A stretch of 64,000 nt of DNA, taken from assembly GCF_902826655.1 (NCBI RefSeq), contig NZ_CADEFR010000006.1, forward strand, positions 59,022 to 123,021, written 5' to 3'. Position numbers and translations under genes: made by a program. How positions within the stretch are numbered: position 1 is the stretch's first letter; the number at the start of each line of letters is the position of its first letter. The notes beneath the pieces are model-generated. The model was not told the origin of the DNA and searched no databases. It saw only the letters and a program-made list of their open reading frames with translations. This DNA is from an uncultured Methylibium sp. (GTDB taxonomy: Bacteria > Pseudomonadota > Gammaproteobacteria > Burkholderiales > Burkholderiaceae_C). This document shows positions 18,236-27,448 of the stretch, piece by piece.

Positions 18236-19575
18236 TTACACGCATCGAAGCCACCCGCTATCGCTGCTTCGAGAAGCTCGACGTCGAGCTTGGAGACTTC
18301 CGCGTGCTCGTCGGCGCGAATGGCTCGGGCAAGACGACGTTGCTCGACATCCCTGTGCTGCTTGGTGATCTGCTAAGGGTTCGAACCATCGACGAGGCCT
18401 TCATGAGCGTTCGCGATGGCCGCGCCCCGCGTGCAGCGAGCTTGAGCGAGTTGCTCTTCCAAGGGCAGGGCGAGAACTTCATCCTCGGAGTTGAGGCGAA
18501 GCTTCCCGAACACGTGACGCGAGACCTCGGCGGCGATATGGTCGAGAGCGCCGCGCGTACGCATCTTCGGTATGAACTGAGGCTGCAGGTCTTCAACAAG
18601 ACCGAGCTACAGGTTCAGAACGAGTATCTCTTCGCCTTCCCTGAGGGCCACGCGCCCGCGAGAGCGGGTGCCGATTTGACTGCCCCCCGCCTGCATGCAG
18701 AGGCGCAGCAGACCCGACCTGTGCGTCAGCCCAGGGGAAAGCACGGGTTGGTAAAGCCTCAGCCGCCGTCGCTTCCTCCGCCTTGGCGACTCATTCTGTC
18801 GCGTGAGTACGGCGATGACGCCGAGTACATCGGAGAGAAACAACGCAAGGGCGCCCGTTCATCGGTGAAGCTGGCGCCGAGCCAGCTCGCTCTGGCGCGC
18901 GTGCAGTTCGAGAATCAGAGCGACTTCCCTGCCGCGCGGTGGTTCTTCGACCTGCTCGTCGAGGATGCGGTGTTCTTCGATCCCGACTGGAACTCGCTGC
19001 GCATGGCGAGCCCTCCGGGACTACCGAAGACGAAGGTGCTTGGCTCAGCAAAGAACGCGCCGTGGCTCGCGCTCGAGTTGCAGAGGACCGATCCCGAGCG
19101 ATTCGCTCTGTGGAAAACCCATGTTCGCCTCGCACTGCCGCAGGTCTCGGATATAAGCGTTCACGAGCGCGAGGACGACCATCATGCCTACTTCCGCGTT
19201 CGCTACGGCGATCGCTACGACGTACCATCGTCGGGGCTATCGGACGGCACGCTGCGCATCCTGGTGATGACGTTGCTCGCGTACATCGCCAAGCCGCCGC
19301 GATTTCTCGTCACCGAGGAGCCTGAGAACGGCATCCACCCGCAGGCGACGGAGATCGTTCTCCAGAGCCTCTCGTCGATCTACGATAGCCAGGTCATCGT
19401 CTCGTCGCACTCGCCCGTCGTGCTGGCGAGCATGAATCTCGAGCAGATCCTCGCGGCGCGGATCAGCGAGAGCGGCGCGGCCCAGGTCGTTGCCGGCACC
19501 CAGCACCCACGCCTTGTCGACTGGAAGGGCGAGGTTAGCCTGCCGACGCTGTTCGCCACGGGGGTGTTGGGATGA
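18232..19575 (+). CDS. mad3: MADS AAA-family ATPase MAD3
   Basis: 447-aa ABC/SMC-like AAA ATPase of the AAA_15/AAA_21 kind. Walker A GANGSGKTT (residues about 24-32), ABC-like signature SSGLSDGTLRI, Walker B FLVTEEPENGIHP, and the switch histidine in SSHSPVVLAS. Such ATPases often pair with a toprim nuclease, and the next gene (mad4) fits that partner. GTG start overlaps the mad2 stop; the stop overlaps mad4 (ATGA), so the pair is made together. Confidence 0.9.
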   Translation: MITRIEATRYRCFEKLDVELGDFRVLVGANGSGKTTLLDIPVLLGDLLRVRTIDEAFMSVRDGRAPRAASLSELLFQGQGENFILGVEAKLPEHVTRDLGGDMVESAARTHLRYELRLQVFNKTELQVQNEYLFAFPEGHAPARAGADLTAPRLHAEAQQTRPVRQPRGKHGLVKPQPPSLPPPWRLILSREYGDDAEYIGEKQRKGARSSVKLAPSQLALARVQFENQSDFPAARWFFDLLVEDAVFFDPDWNSLRMASPPGLPKTKVLGSAKNAPWLALELQRTDPERFALWKTHVRLALPQVSDISVHEREDDHHAYFRVRYGDRYDVPSSGLSDGTLRILVMTLLAYIAKPPRFLVTEEPENGIHPQATEIVLQSLSSIYDSQVIVSSHSPVVLASMNLEQILAARISESGAAQVVAGTQHPRLVDWKGEVSLPTLFATGVLG

Positions 19576-20204
19576 GCCGCGAGCTCGTCATCCTCGTAGC
19601 CGACGGCACGATGCGCGCTGTCTTTACCGCATTCTTCGAGCGGCAATTCCATCATGCGCTAATGTGCGCGCCGTTTGAATTCAACCCGCGCCTCGATCTC
19701 TTCAACAACCCGCTCGAGAAAGACGGCGGGGTGCACCTGCGCTGCCACGAGATTCTGCGCTCGTACCTCAACACGCATCGGCGCGCGCTCGTCGTCCTCG
19801 ATCAGCAGTTCGGCGGCGAACGGCCGGCTGAGGAGGTTCGCGTCGAAATCGAGCAACGTCTCAACACCAACGGCTGGGCGGGCCGTGCGGCCGCCGCAGT
19901 TATCGAGCCCGAACTCGAGGTGCTGCTGTGGCAAGACAACGTCAACGTCGAGCGCGCGCTTCGCCACCAGGGCGGCTCGTTGCGTCGACTCCTCGCGACA
20001 GATGGCCGGTGGCCCGAGGGCGCGCCGAAGCCGCTAGCTCCTAAGGACGTCATCCAGACACTGATTCGCACCAACCGCGCCGGCGTGCCGATGGTGGTCT
20101 ACAGCCAGATAGCGATGGCGGTTTCGACTGCGGGCTGTGTGGACCCTGCGTTCCATCGCGTTCGCGACGCGCTCCGCGCGTGGTTCCCCGCGGAGGGAAC
20201 ATGA
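19572..20204 (+). CDS. mad4: MADS protein MAD4 (toprim/DUF4276-like partner of MAD3)
   Basis: 210-aa protein. The order RELVILVADGTM, RRALVVLDQQFGGE and AAVIEPELEVLLW follows the layout of DUF4276-type toprim-like proteins that accompany AAA ATPases, but the first acidic residue normally expected (Glu in the first strand) is replaced by VADG, so nuclease activity is uncertain. It overlaps mad3 and mad5 by 4 bp each. Confidence 0.78.
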   Translation: MSRELVILVADGTMRAVFTAFFERQFHHALMCAPFEFNPRLDLFNNPLEKDGGVHLRCHEILRSYLNTHRRALVVLDQQFGGERPAEEVRVEIEQRLNTNGWAGRAAAAVIEPELEVLLWQDNVNVERALRHQGGSLRRLLATDGRWPEGAPKPLAPKDVIQTLIRTNRAGVPMVVYSQIAMAVSTAGCVDPAFHRVRDALRAWFPAEGT

Positions 20205-21604
20205 AGATCACAGAGGTTCCAAACACGTGGATTCTGGACGAGGGACTGCGACTTGATCCGCGTCCTTACGTTGGCGGCGCCATACGCCTACGCAAACGCG
20301 TCCTCGAGTTGCCCCATTCAAGACTGGAGACTGTCACCACCGGCTTTCGAGGCGGAATCTTTACTCACCTCTTTTCACCCAAGCGAACCTACGTAGGCGA
20401 CCGCAAGTACGGCGTGCCGTTCCTCGGTGCATCGTCAATGCTGCAAGCGGACCTGTCGGACCTTCCGCTGTTGTCCAAACGCGACGCTGAGTCGAGGAGC
20501 TACCAGCCCTTGAAGATTAAGCCGGGGATGACTCTCATCTCGTGTTCCGGTTCCGTGGGACGCATGGCATATGCGCGCGGTAGCATGGAAGGGATGGCGT
20601 CGGCCGGAGACCTGCTCAAGATTCAGCCGGACCCAGAGAAGATTCCTCCTGGCTACCTCTACGCGTTTCTTCGCTCTGAGGTAGGCGCTGCCCTCGTCAG
20701 CGGCGGTACCTACGGCACGATAGTCCAGCACCTGGAGCGGCAGCACGTTGCCGACATTCCAGTCCCGCGCCTCGGAAAACGCATAGAGACCGAGGTCCAC
20801 AGCCTGATCGACGAGGCGGCACGGCTTCGAGATGAGGCTTCGGACGTGTTCTGGAAGGCGGACTCCCTGTTTGTCGAGTTGCTCTCGCTTCCTCAGCCGA
20901 TTGCCCAGAACGGGTACCCTGCCCCGCAGATCTCTCAAAGCACGTCAGCAGAGTTCGTGAGGCGTGCGGACGCGTACTACTACGCGCCGCTGAATACCGA
21001 CGCTCGCCGAGCATTTGACTCAGCGAAGGTGACTGTGACGCTCGGCAAGATTGCCGAGGTGTTCATTCCCGGAATCTTTAAGCGGCAGTATGCAACCGAC
21101 CCGAGCTACGGCGTTCCGTACATCACTGGCGTTGACGTTTTTCGATTGGTACCGATAACTGACCAATACCTGCTAAAGCGTGTCGCCGAAGACGTTGGAC
21201 TCGTGCTTCGCAAAGGGATGATTGTCATCCAAGAGGCGGGACAACTCGGAGGCTTGATTGGGCGGTCAGTGTTGGTCGGGGACAGCCTCGATGGCTACGC
21301 ATGCTCGAACAATATGGTGCGCGTGATTGCGAACGACGCTGGCGACACTGGCTACCTCTATGCCGTACTCGCGAGCACGTACGGCATGCGCTTGATCTCA
21401 CGGGAGGCAGCCGGTTCGAGCATTCCGCACATTGACGCTGGGCGTGTTCGTGCTCTTTCGATTCCGTGGCCGGAGCGCGGCATCCGTATGCGAATTGGTA
21501 AGCTCGTGATCGACGCTCAGCGCCGGCGTGACGAGGCGATCAACGTGGAGCGCAAGGCTGTGCGCATCGTCGAAGACGCCATCGAGAATGGAGAGTCAAA
21601 CTGA
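20201..21604 (+). CDS. mad5: MADS specificity subunit MAD5 (HsdS-like)
   Basis: 467-aa type I specificity subunit with two target-recognition domains. Each TRD ends with the usual conserved segment: GGTYGTIVQHLERQHVADIP in the first half and AAGSSIPHIDAGRVRALSIP in the second, each followed by a long helix. It should dictate the bipartite adenine target of MAD2. The ATG at 20201 (GGAGG just upstream) overlaps the mad4 stop; the stop shares one base with the mad6 ATG. Confidence 0.9.
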   Translation: MKITEVPNTWILDEGLRLDPRPYVGGAIRLRKRVLELPHSRLETVTTGFRGGIFTHLFSPKRTYVGDRKYGVPFLGASSMLQADLSDLPLLSKRDAESRSYQPLKIKPGMTLISCSGSVGRMAYARGSMEGMASAGDLLKIQPDPEKIPPGYLYAFLRSEVGAALVSGGTYGTIVQHLERQHVADIPVPRLGKRIETEVHSLIDEAARLRDEASDVFWKADSLFVELLSLPQPIAQNGYPAPQISQSTSAEFVRRADAYYYAPLNTDARRAFDSAKVTVTLGKIAEVFIPGIFKRQYATDPSYGVPYITGVDVFRLVPITDQYLLKRVAEDVGLVLRKGMIVIQEAGQLGGLIGRSVLVGDSLDGYACSNNMVRVIANDAGDTGYLYAVLASTYGMRLISREAAGSSIPHIDAGRVRALSIPWPERGIRMRIGKLVIDAQRRRDEAINVERKAVRIVEDAIENGESN

Positions 21605-24600
21605 TGGCCACCGTGATCCCCATCGGCGAGCCGGTGAACGAGGCCGAACGCCAGGCCATCGCGCACCTGCGGGATCACCTGCCGGCGAGCTATCTCGTCC
21701 TGCACAACTTCGAGATCATCCGTAACGGCGAGACGTTCGAGGTCGACGTTGCTGTCGTCGCGCCGCACGCGGTCTATCTCGTCGACGTGAAGGGCACGCG
21801 TGGGCTCATCGATGTCTATGGGCCCAAGTGGTACCCGGAGGGTCGCCAACCCTTCAGCTCGCCGCTCGCCAAGCTGCGTGGGCATGCAAAGGCAGTGAAA
21901 GGCGTCATCACGAACAGCCAGCCCGGCCGCCGCGATCTTGAGGACATCTACGTCGACGCCGCCGTCGTGCTGACCGCGTCGGACGCCACGCTCGTCGACC
22001 AGGGCGGGCGCGATGCGCCAAACGTCACCACGCTAAAGAAGGCGGCAGCGTTCTTCCAGAACAGCACGCGCATCCCTGCGGGCAAGTCGAAGAACATAAG
22101 CGCGCATCACAAGATCATCATCAAGGCGCTCCAGGGCGTGGCGAAGGCGCGCTCAGGCCCGCAGCGCTTTGGCAACTGGCAGGCGCTCGAGAAGCTCGGT
22201 GGCACGGACAGCTACATCGAGTACCGCGCTTTCAACTCGATCATCGGGCAGCGCGCGACCGCGCTGGTGCGCGCATACCAGGCTGACCCCTACAAGCCGC
22301 TGGAGGAGCGTGCGAAGCAGAAGGCCCTCATCTCGGCCGCGTACCGCGCGCTCATTTCAATGCCCGGCCATCCCGGCATCATAGGCGTCCGCGAGTTCTT
22401 CACGAGCGAAGGCGAGGACAAGTACTTCCTCGTCACCGAGGACGTGCCGGGACAGGCTCTTCGCCTGCATATCGAGAAGCCGACGCTGGCGCTCACCCTG
22501 GACCAGAAAACCACCATCGCCGCCGACCTGCTCACAGCGCTCGGGCACCTGCAGACGCACAAGGTCGTTCACCGAAACATCTCGCCGTCGAACATCCTCG
22601 TGGGCACCGACGGGCGCGTACGCCTCACAGGCTTCGACTTCGCGCGCCCGGGAATGGATCACAGCCGCACCATCGCGCAGGAGATCGTCGACGACCTCGA
22701 GCCCAAGTACATGGCGCCCGAGATCCACGGCGAACCCGCCGCGGCAACGCCGGCCTCCGACATCTTCAGCGTGGGGCTCGTGCTCTACGAGCTGTTCACC
22801 GGCGAGCGGCCGTTCAAGACGCCGACCGAGCTGTTCGAACAGAAGGCGGTGTTCGCGGTGAAGCCGAGCGCCGCGCGACCCGAGCTGCCCAAGGGCTTCG
22901 ACGTCTGGCTCCAGAAACTCTGCGGGTTCGACCCCGAGAAGCGCGCGACGGCTGTCTGGGCGCTCGCCGAGCTGAAGATCATCTTCGACCCGAGTGCGAG
23001 CCCGGTTGCGGAGACGTCTGCGCCTGCATGCGCGCCCGCCGTCGAGGCTGGGCAGCCTCAGCTCGACTACTCGAACCTGCCGGCGCAGACCCAGCTCACG
23101 CAGAAGTACGTCGTCGAGAAACGCCTCGGCAAGCCCGGCTCTTTCGGCGTCGCCTACAAGGTCATCGACACGCTCGGCGATGTCTCGCGCGCGATGAAGC
23201 TCGTGCTGCGTGACCGGGTCTCGACCGTCGACCGGCTCAAGAAGGAATACAAGACGCTACTTCGCATCCCGGATCATCCGAACGTTGTGAAGGTGATCGA
23301 TGCCGACTTCATCCCCGGCAATGGTCCCCCCTTCATCGTCTTCGAGTACATCGACGGGCTCGACGTCGGCGAAATGATCGACGGCAACCTGTTCGCTCCC
23401 GAGGACGCGCTTGAGCTTGCACGCCAGGTGGTGTCGGGCCTCGTCCACCTCCACGAGGCGGGCGTGTTCCACTGCGACATCAAGCCCCGCAACCTGCTGT
23501 GGACCGATCGCGGCGCGAAGATCATCGACTTCAACGTCGCCGTTTTCGGCGCAAACGGCGACCGGGGTGGCGGCTCACGTCGCTACCTGCCTCCTGACCT
23601 CGACCTCGAGTCGGTGCCGTCGACAAGCGATCTCGCGGACCGGGACCTCTATGCGCTGGGCATCACGCTTTACGAGGCGGTGACTGGGCGCTACCCGTGG
23701 GACGGCGCGCAGATGCCGCCGCCTGGCAAAGCTGCCGCCGACCCGCGCGAGCAGTCGAACCTGACCAACATTGCGCCGGAGCTTGCGGACATCATGCTGA
23801 AGGCCATCGCGCCCAAGCGCGCCGATCGCTTCGCGTCCGCTGTAGAGCTGCAAGGCGCCCTGACGAACGTGCCGACTGCGCGGCGAGCCGCACAGCCCAC
23901 GACTCTCGTGCCGCTCGCGTGGGGCATGCCGGAGGACGGCGGCGGTGGGAAGCGAATCAGGACCGGGGGCGGCGCGGGGACTCCGATTCCGCCAAACACG
24001 AACCCATACGTGCGCCATCTGCTCACGGTGTACAGCCAGAGCAAGTGGAGCAACGCGGGCACCCGAGGCCTCGATGTCATCAGCGAGCAGACCTACGTCC
24101 AAACCGCGCTCGATCGCGAGTTGCTCCCATCGGTACTCGCGGGCGAGTTCGCGCTTGTCATCATCTCGGGCAATGCGGGTGACGGGAAGACGGCGTTTCT
24201 CCAGAAGCTCGAGCGCGCCGCCAAGGACGAGCAGGCCCTCGTCACACCCTTGCTGAACGGCGCGCGCTTCAAGCTGCGCGGCCGCACGTTCCTTTCCAAC
24301 TACGATGGTAGTCAGGACGAGGGCGACCAGAAGAACGACGACGTGCTTCGCGCCTATCTCGCCCCGTTTAAGGGCAAGGACGCGTCGGGCTGGGCCGAGT
24401 CGAACGAGACGCGCCTCATCGCCATCAACGAGGGCCGCCTCGTGGATTTCCTTGAAGCGAACCGCGCCGATTTCGAAGCGCTCGCGGCGCTCGTGAAGGA
24501 GGGCCTCCGCACGGGTGAGCCAGCAAGAGGTGTGGCGGTCGTGAACCTCAACCTCCGAAGCGTGGTGGTCGATGCCCAAGGCTTCGACAACTCGATCCTC

Positions 24601-25776
24601 GAGCGGCTCGTCAGCCGCATGACGCAGGAGAAGTTCTGGGAGCCGTGCCACGGCTGCGACCTGAAGGACAAGTGCTACGCGTTCCATAACGCGAAGACCA
24701 TCCAGGATGCGACGGCGGGCAAGCACGTTGTCGAGCGGCTCAAGAGCTTATACGCCATCACGCACCTGCGCGGGCGCCTGCACATCACGCTGCGCGATTT
24801 GCGCTCGGCGTTGGCTTACACGCTCGTGGGGACGCGCGACTGCGCCGGGATCCACGACTTATACCGCGCCGGCCAGCGCAACGAAATCGTTCAGGGCTTC
24901 TACTTCAACAGCTGGCGAGGCGGCGACGCGCCGAACGCAGACCGCCTCCTGACGCTGCTCTCCGAGGTAGACGTTGCGGACGCCGACGATCCGCGCCTCG
25001 ATCGCGCCCTCGACTTCGTCTCACCCATCGAGGATCGCACGCTCTTCCGCTTCGATCAGCGCGGGACCTACGACCGCGAGATCCTCCGCAGCCTCTACGA
25101 CGAGTTGCCGCGAGACGTGTCGGGCAAGGTCAGCGCGCATCGCGCAGAGGCGCACCGCCGCTTCATTGCGATGGCGCGCCGACGGTCGTTCTTCGAGCGT
25201 CGCGACACTGCCTGGCGCTCGATGTTGCCCTACAAGACGGCGGACGACTTGCTTGCCGTCGTGCGTGGTGATCGCAAGCCTGATCGTTTGCTTGAGCCGC
25301 TGCTCGTCGCCATCAACCGTGGCGAAGGGCTCACACGGCCCGAACGCATCGGCAACAATCTCGCGCTCGAGGTCCGCCGTGTCGACGGCGGCAGCGTGCG
25401 CTCGTACCGGCTGTACCCGCGCGAGCGCTTCTCGCTCGCGCTGGCAGACCAGGCCTCGCGCTCACGCTTCGTCGAGCACATGCCCACGGGCCTCGTCCTG
25501 CGGTACCGGGACAAGAACCTCCATGCCGAGCTTCTCGTCTCGCTCGACGTATACGAAATGCTGCAGCGCCTCAACGAGGGCTATCGGCCCAGCGTAGAGG
25601 AGGAACGCGGGTACTACTTGAGTCTCGTGGTTTTCAAGAACCAACTGGGTTCAGCCCCCTATCAGGAGGTCTTGCTGACGACTGCAGGTCGTGACTTCTA
25701 CTTGGTCAAGCGCCAGGCCGACAGCCGCCTAGAGATGAGCTACGTTCGCGAGCCGGAGGCGATGTATGGCGCTTAG
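21604..25776 (+). CDS. mad6: MADS protein kinase MAD6 (NERD + two kinase domains + P-loop module)
   Basis: 1390-aa multidomain protein. Residues 1-170 form a NERD nuclease-related domain (FEVDVAVV with Asp48, and LVDVKG with Asp61/Lys63). A first protein kinase-like domain (about 200-470) has HRN instead of HRD (Asn325) and FDFA instead of DFG, so is probably inactive. A second (about 495-760) has GKPGSFGVAYKV, AMKLV and an intact catalytic HCDIKPRN (Asp625) with DFN for DFG, so may be active. A P-loop NTPase follows (GNAGDGKT, 856-863) with a Cys cluster CHGCDLKDKC; this C-terminal part recalls DptF. The layout recalls PglW of BREX type 2 joined to a DptF-like ATPase. It is expected to be a sensor/signalling hub. 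Confidence 0.9.
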   Translation: MATVIPIGEPVNEAERQAIAHLRDHLPASYLVLHNFEIIRNGETFEVDVAVVAPHAVYLVDVKGTRGLIDVYGPKWYPEGRQPFSSPLAKLRGHAKAVKGVITNSQPGRRDLEDIYVDAAVVLTASDATLVDQGGRDAPNVTTLKKAAAFFQNSTRIPAGKSKNISAHHKIIIKALQGVAKARSGPQRFGNWQALEKLGGTDSYIEYRAFNSIIGQRATALVRAYQADPYKPLEERAKQKALISAAYRALISMPGHPGIIGVREFFTSEGEDKYFLVTEDVPGQALRLHIEKPTLALTLDQKTTIAADLLTALGHLQTHKVVHRNISPSNILVGTDGRVRLTGFDFARPGMDHSRTIAQEIVDDLEPKYMAPEIHGEPAAATPASDIFSVGLVLYELFTGERPFKTPTELFEQKAVFAVKPSAARPELPKGFDVWLQKLCGFDPEKRATAVWALAELKIIFDPSASPVAETSAPACAPAVEAGQPQLDYSNLPAQTQLTQKYVVEKRLGKPGSFGVAYKVIDTLGDVSRAMKLVLRDRVSTVDRLKKEYKTLLRIPDHPNVVKVIDADFIPGNGPPFIVFEYIDGLDVGEMIDGNLFAPEDALELARQVVSGLVHLHEAGVFHCDIKPRNLLWTDRGAKIIDFNVAVFGANGDRGGGSRRYLPPDLDLESVPSTSDLADRDLYALGITLYEAVTGRYPWDGAQMPPPGKAAADPREQSNLTNIAPELADIMLKAIAPKRADRFASAVELQGALTNVPTARRAAQPTTLVPLAWGMPEDGGGGKRIRTGGGAGTPIPPNTNPYVRHLLTVYSQSKWSNAGTRGLDVISEQTYVQTALDRELLPSVLAGEFALVIISGNAGDGKTAFLQKLERAAKDEQALVTPLLNGARFKLRGRTFLSNYDGSQDEGDQKNDDVLRAYLAPFKGKDASGWAESNETRLIAINEGRLVDFLEANRADFEALAALVKEGLRTGEPARGVAVVNLNLRSVVVDAQGFDNSILERLVSRMTQEKFWEPCHGCDLKDKCYAFHNAKTIQDATAGKHVVERLKSLYAITHLRGRLHITLRDLRSALAYTLVGTRDCAGIHDLYRAGQRNEIVQGFYFNSWRGGDAPNADRLLTLLSEVDVADADDPRLDRALDFVSPIEDRTLFRFDQRGTYDREILRSLYDELPRDVSGKVSAHRAEAHRRFIAMARRRSFFERRDTAWRSMLPYKTADDLLAVVRGDRKPDRLLEPLLVAINRGEGLTRPERIGNNLALEVRRVDGGSVRSYRLYPRERFSLALADQASRSRFVEHMPTGLVLRYRDKNLHAELLVSLDVYEMLQRLNEGYRPSVEEERGYYLSLVVFKNQLGSAPYQEVLLTTAGRDFYLVKRQADSRLEMSYVREPEAMYGA

Positions 25777-27448
25777 CCGACGAGACCGCGAGTTCCGGCT
25801 GCCAAAGATCAGCTACCTCGACTTCAAGCAACTCGAGATGGACCGGGTGCTGACCGCATTCTTCGCGCGGCTCGCGCACAACGGCTTTCCGAGCCGTCTG
25901 CGGCGCAAGGTGGAACTGTCGGTCGAGAGCTTCGTTGAGGAGTTCCTCGAGCACCCGGAGTGGTTCACGGGCTTCAAGGACCACCGCGAGGTACTCGAGC
26001 GCTGGGTCGAGACGCACCTGCTCGACGTCGTGAACCGGGGAAAACCGAACCAAGCGGTTGCCGCCCCTCGGCCGCTACACGGCTTCACGTACCGCTTCCG
26101 CAATCCGAAGCATTCGCGTGACTACGGAGCCGCACAGCACCTCTACGAAATGCTCTACGGCGCGCGGAACGGCGCGGGCCAGAAGGCGATCGAACACCTC
26201 AACCACTTCTTCTTTCAGGGCCACGACAAGGTCACAGGCAAGGCCGACACGGGCGCGGTACTCGACGTCGAGACACAGGCTCTCCTGCGGCTACTCGACC
26301 AGGTCGAGGACGCGCCCGACACGAAGTCTGGGCGCGAGAGTTTCCCTCCCCTTTGCGTGGGCGCAGCAGACCTCCTCGCCGAGGACATCCAGCGCCTGCT
26401 GTTCTACCAGCACTTCATCCCGCGCTCGGTAATGGTGGACTATCTGAAAGTCCTCATCGCCTTCCATCTCGGGCTCTATCACCTCCGGCTCCTGAAGCTC
26501 CTGCCGGCGCTCGTGCGCAAGAAGGACTCAGATCCCACATGCGCGACGGGCGCATGCCCGATGAACGCGAAGAGCCCGGCGAACCCGTTCGGAGACTGCC
26601 CCTACCGCGTGGGTCTTCTTGTCGACTTAGCGGGCCAGCCGGGGACGCCGATGGCGGCACTCGCCGAGCGCAGCGCGGACACCCACTACCGCCGCATCCC
26701 GACCTTTGTGCGAGCCTACTTTGCGACGAAGAAGCTCGACGAATTCGCCACCGACCTGGTTCGGCGCGGCAAGTTGTCAAAGCCGGCAAGTGGAGACTTT
26801 TCGGTGGGCGAGGTGCTGCAGCTCCTCGACGCGCCGCTGAAGGCCGAGCGCGAGAAGTTCTTCGGTCAGCGCATCTCTAGCCTCGTCGAGGAGACCTCTG
26901 GCGCGAAGGACGCTGAGCTCGATCCCGAGCTGAAGGCGGTCACGGAGATGAGGCTCTCCGAGTTCGACGCCTACATCGAGATGATCGTCGCACTGCGCGG
27001 TCGGTTCCACCGCCGGTACATCGTCGAGTGCCTCGACTCGCTCTTGCTCAAGAACCGCTCAGGTGCCGCGCTCGCGCAGGGGCGGACCAGGAACGCGCCG
27101 CGGCGCTTCGTGCTCGACAGCCGGCTCCTCGAGGTGCTGCTGCAGATCGCCGTCTTGAAGCCTGGCGGCGCGGAGGGGTTCCACACGGGCGAGCTGCGCG
27201 TCGACGAGCTGCTGGTATTCCTGCGTGAGCGCTACGGCATCTACATCGACCAGTTGCCGCGAAGCGATGGCTTCCCCACGACGAGCATCGAGGACCGACG
27301 CGCGCTTCGCGACAACCTCCGCGCATTCACCGGACGGCTCCGCGAGGTCGGCTTCTACCGCGACCTCTCCGACGCCTATGTCACGCAGACCATCACCCCA
27401 AGGTACCGCATCGCCGAAAGCGGCACGGCGCAAGGAGGACAGCCGTGA
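25766..27448 (+). CDS. mad7: MADS protein MAD7
   Basis: 560-aa mostly helical protein without a catalytic motif that I recognise. It contains a short cysteine group (CATGACP...FGDCP, near residues 255-280) and charged helices. Its place between the kinase/P-loop protein and the HerA-like ATPase parallels DptG between DptF and DptH in phosphorothioate restriction, and it occupies the MAD7 position in the eight-gene system. It overlaps mad6 by 11 bp and mad8 by 4 bp (GTGA). Confidence 0.82.
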   Translation: MALSRRDREFRLPKISYLDFKQLEMDRVLTAFFARLAHNGFPSRLRRKVELSVESFVEEFLEHPEWFTGFKDHREVLERWVETHLLDVVNRGKPNQAVAAPRPLHGFTYRFRNPKHSRDYGAAQHLYEMLYGARNGAGQKAIEHLNHFFFQGHDKVTGKADTGAVLDVETQALLRLLDQVEDAPDTKSGRESFPPLCVGAADLLAEDIQRLLFYQHFIPRSVMVDYLKVLIAFHLGLYHLRLLKLLPALVRKKDSDPTCATGACPMNAKSPANPFGDCPYRVGLLVDLAGQPGTPMAALAERSADTHYRRIPTFVRAYFATKKLDEFATDLVRRGKLSKPASGDFSVGEVLQLLDAPLKAEREKFFGQRISSLVEETSGAKDAELDPELKAVTEMRLSEFDAYIEMIVALRGRFHRRYIVECLDSLLLKNRSGAALAQGRTRNAPRRFVLDSRLLEVLLQIAVLKPGGAEGFHTGELRVDELLVFLRERYGIYIDQLPRSDGFPTTSIEDRRALRDNLRAFTGRLREVGFYRDLSDAYVTQTITPRYRIAESGTAQGGQP

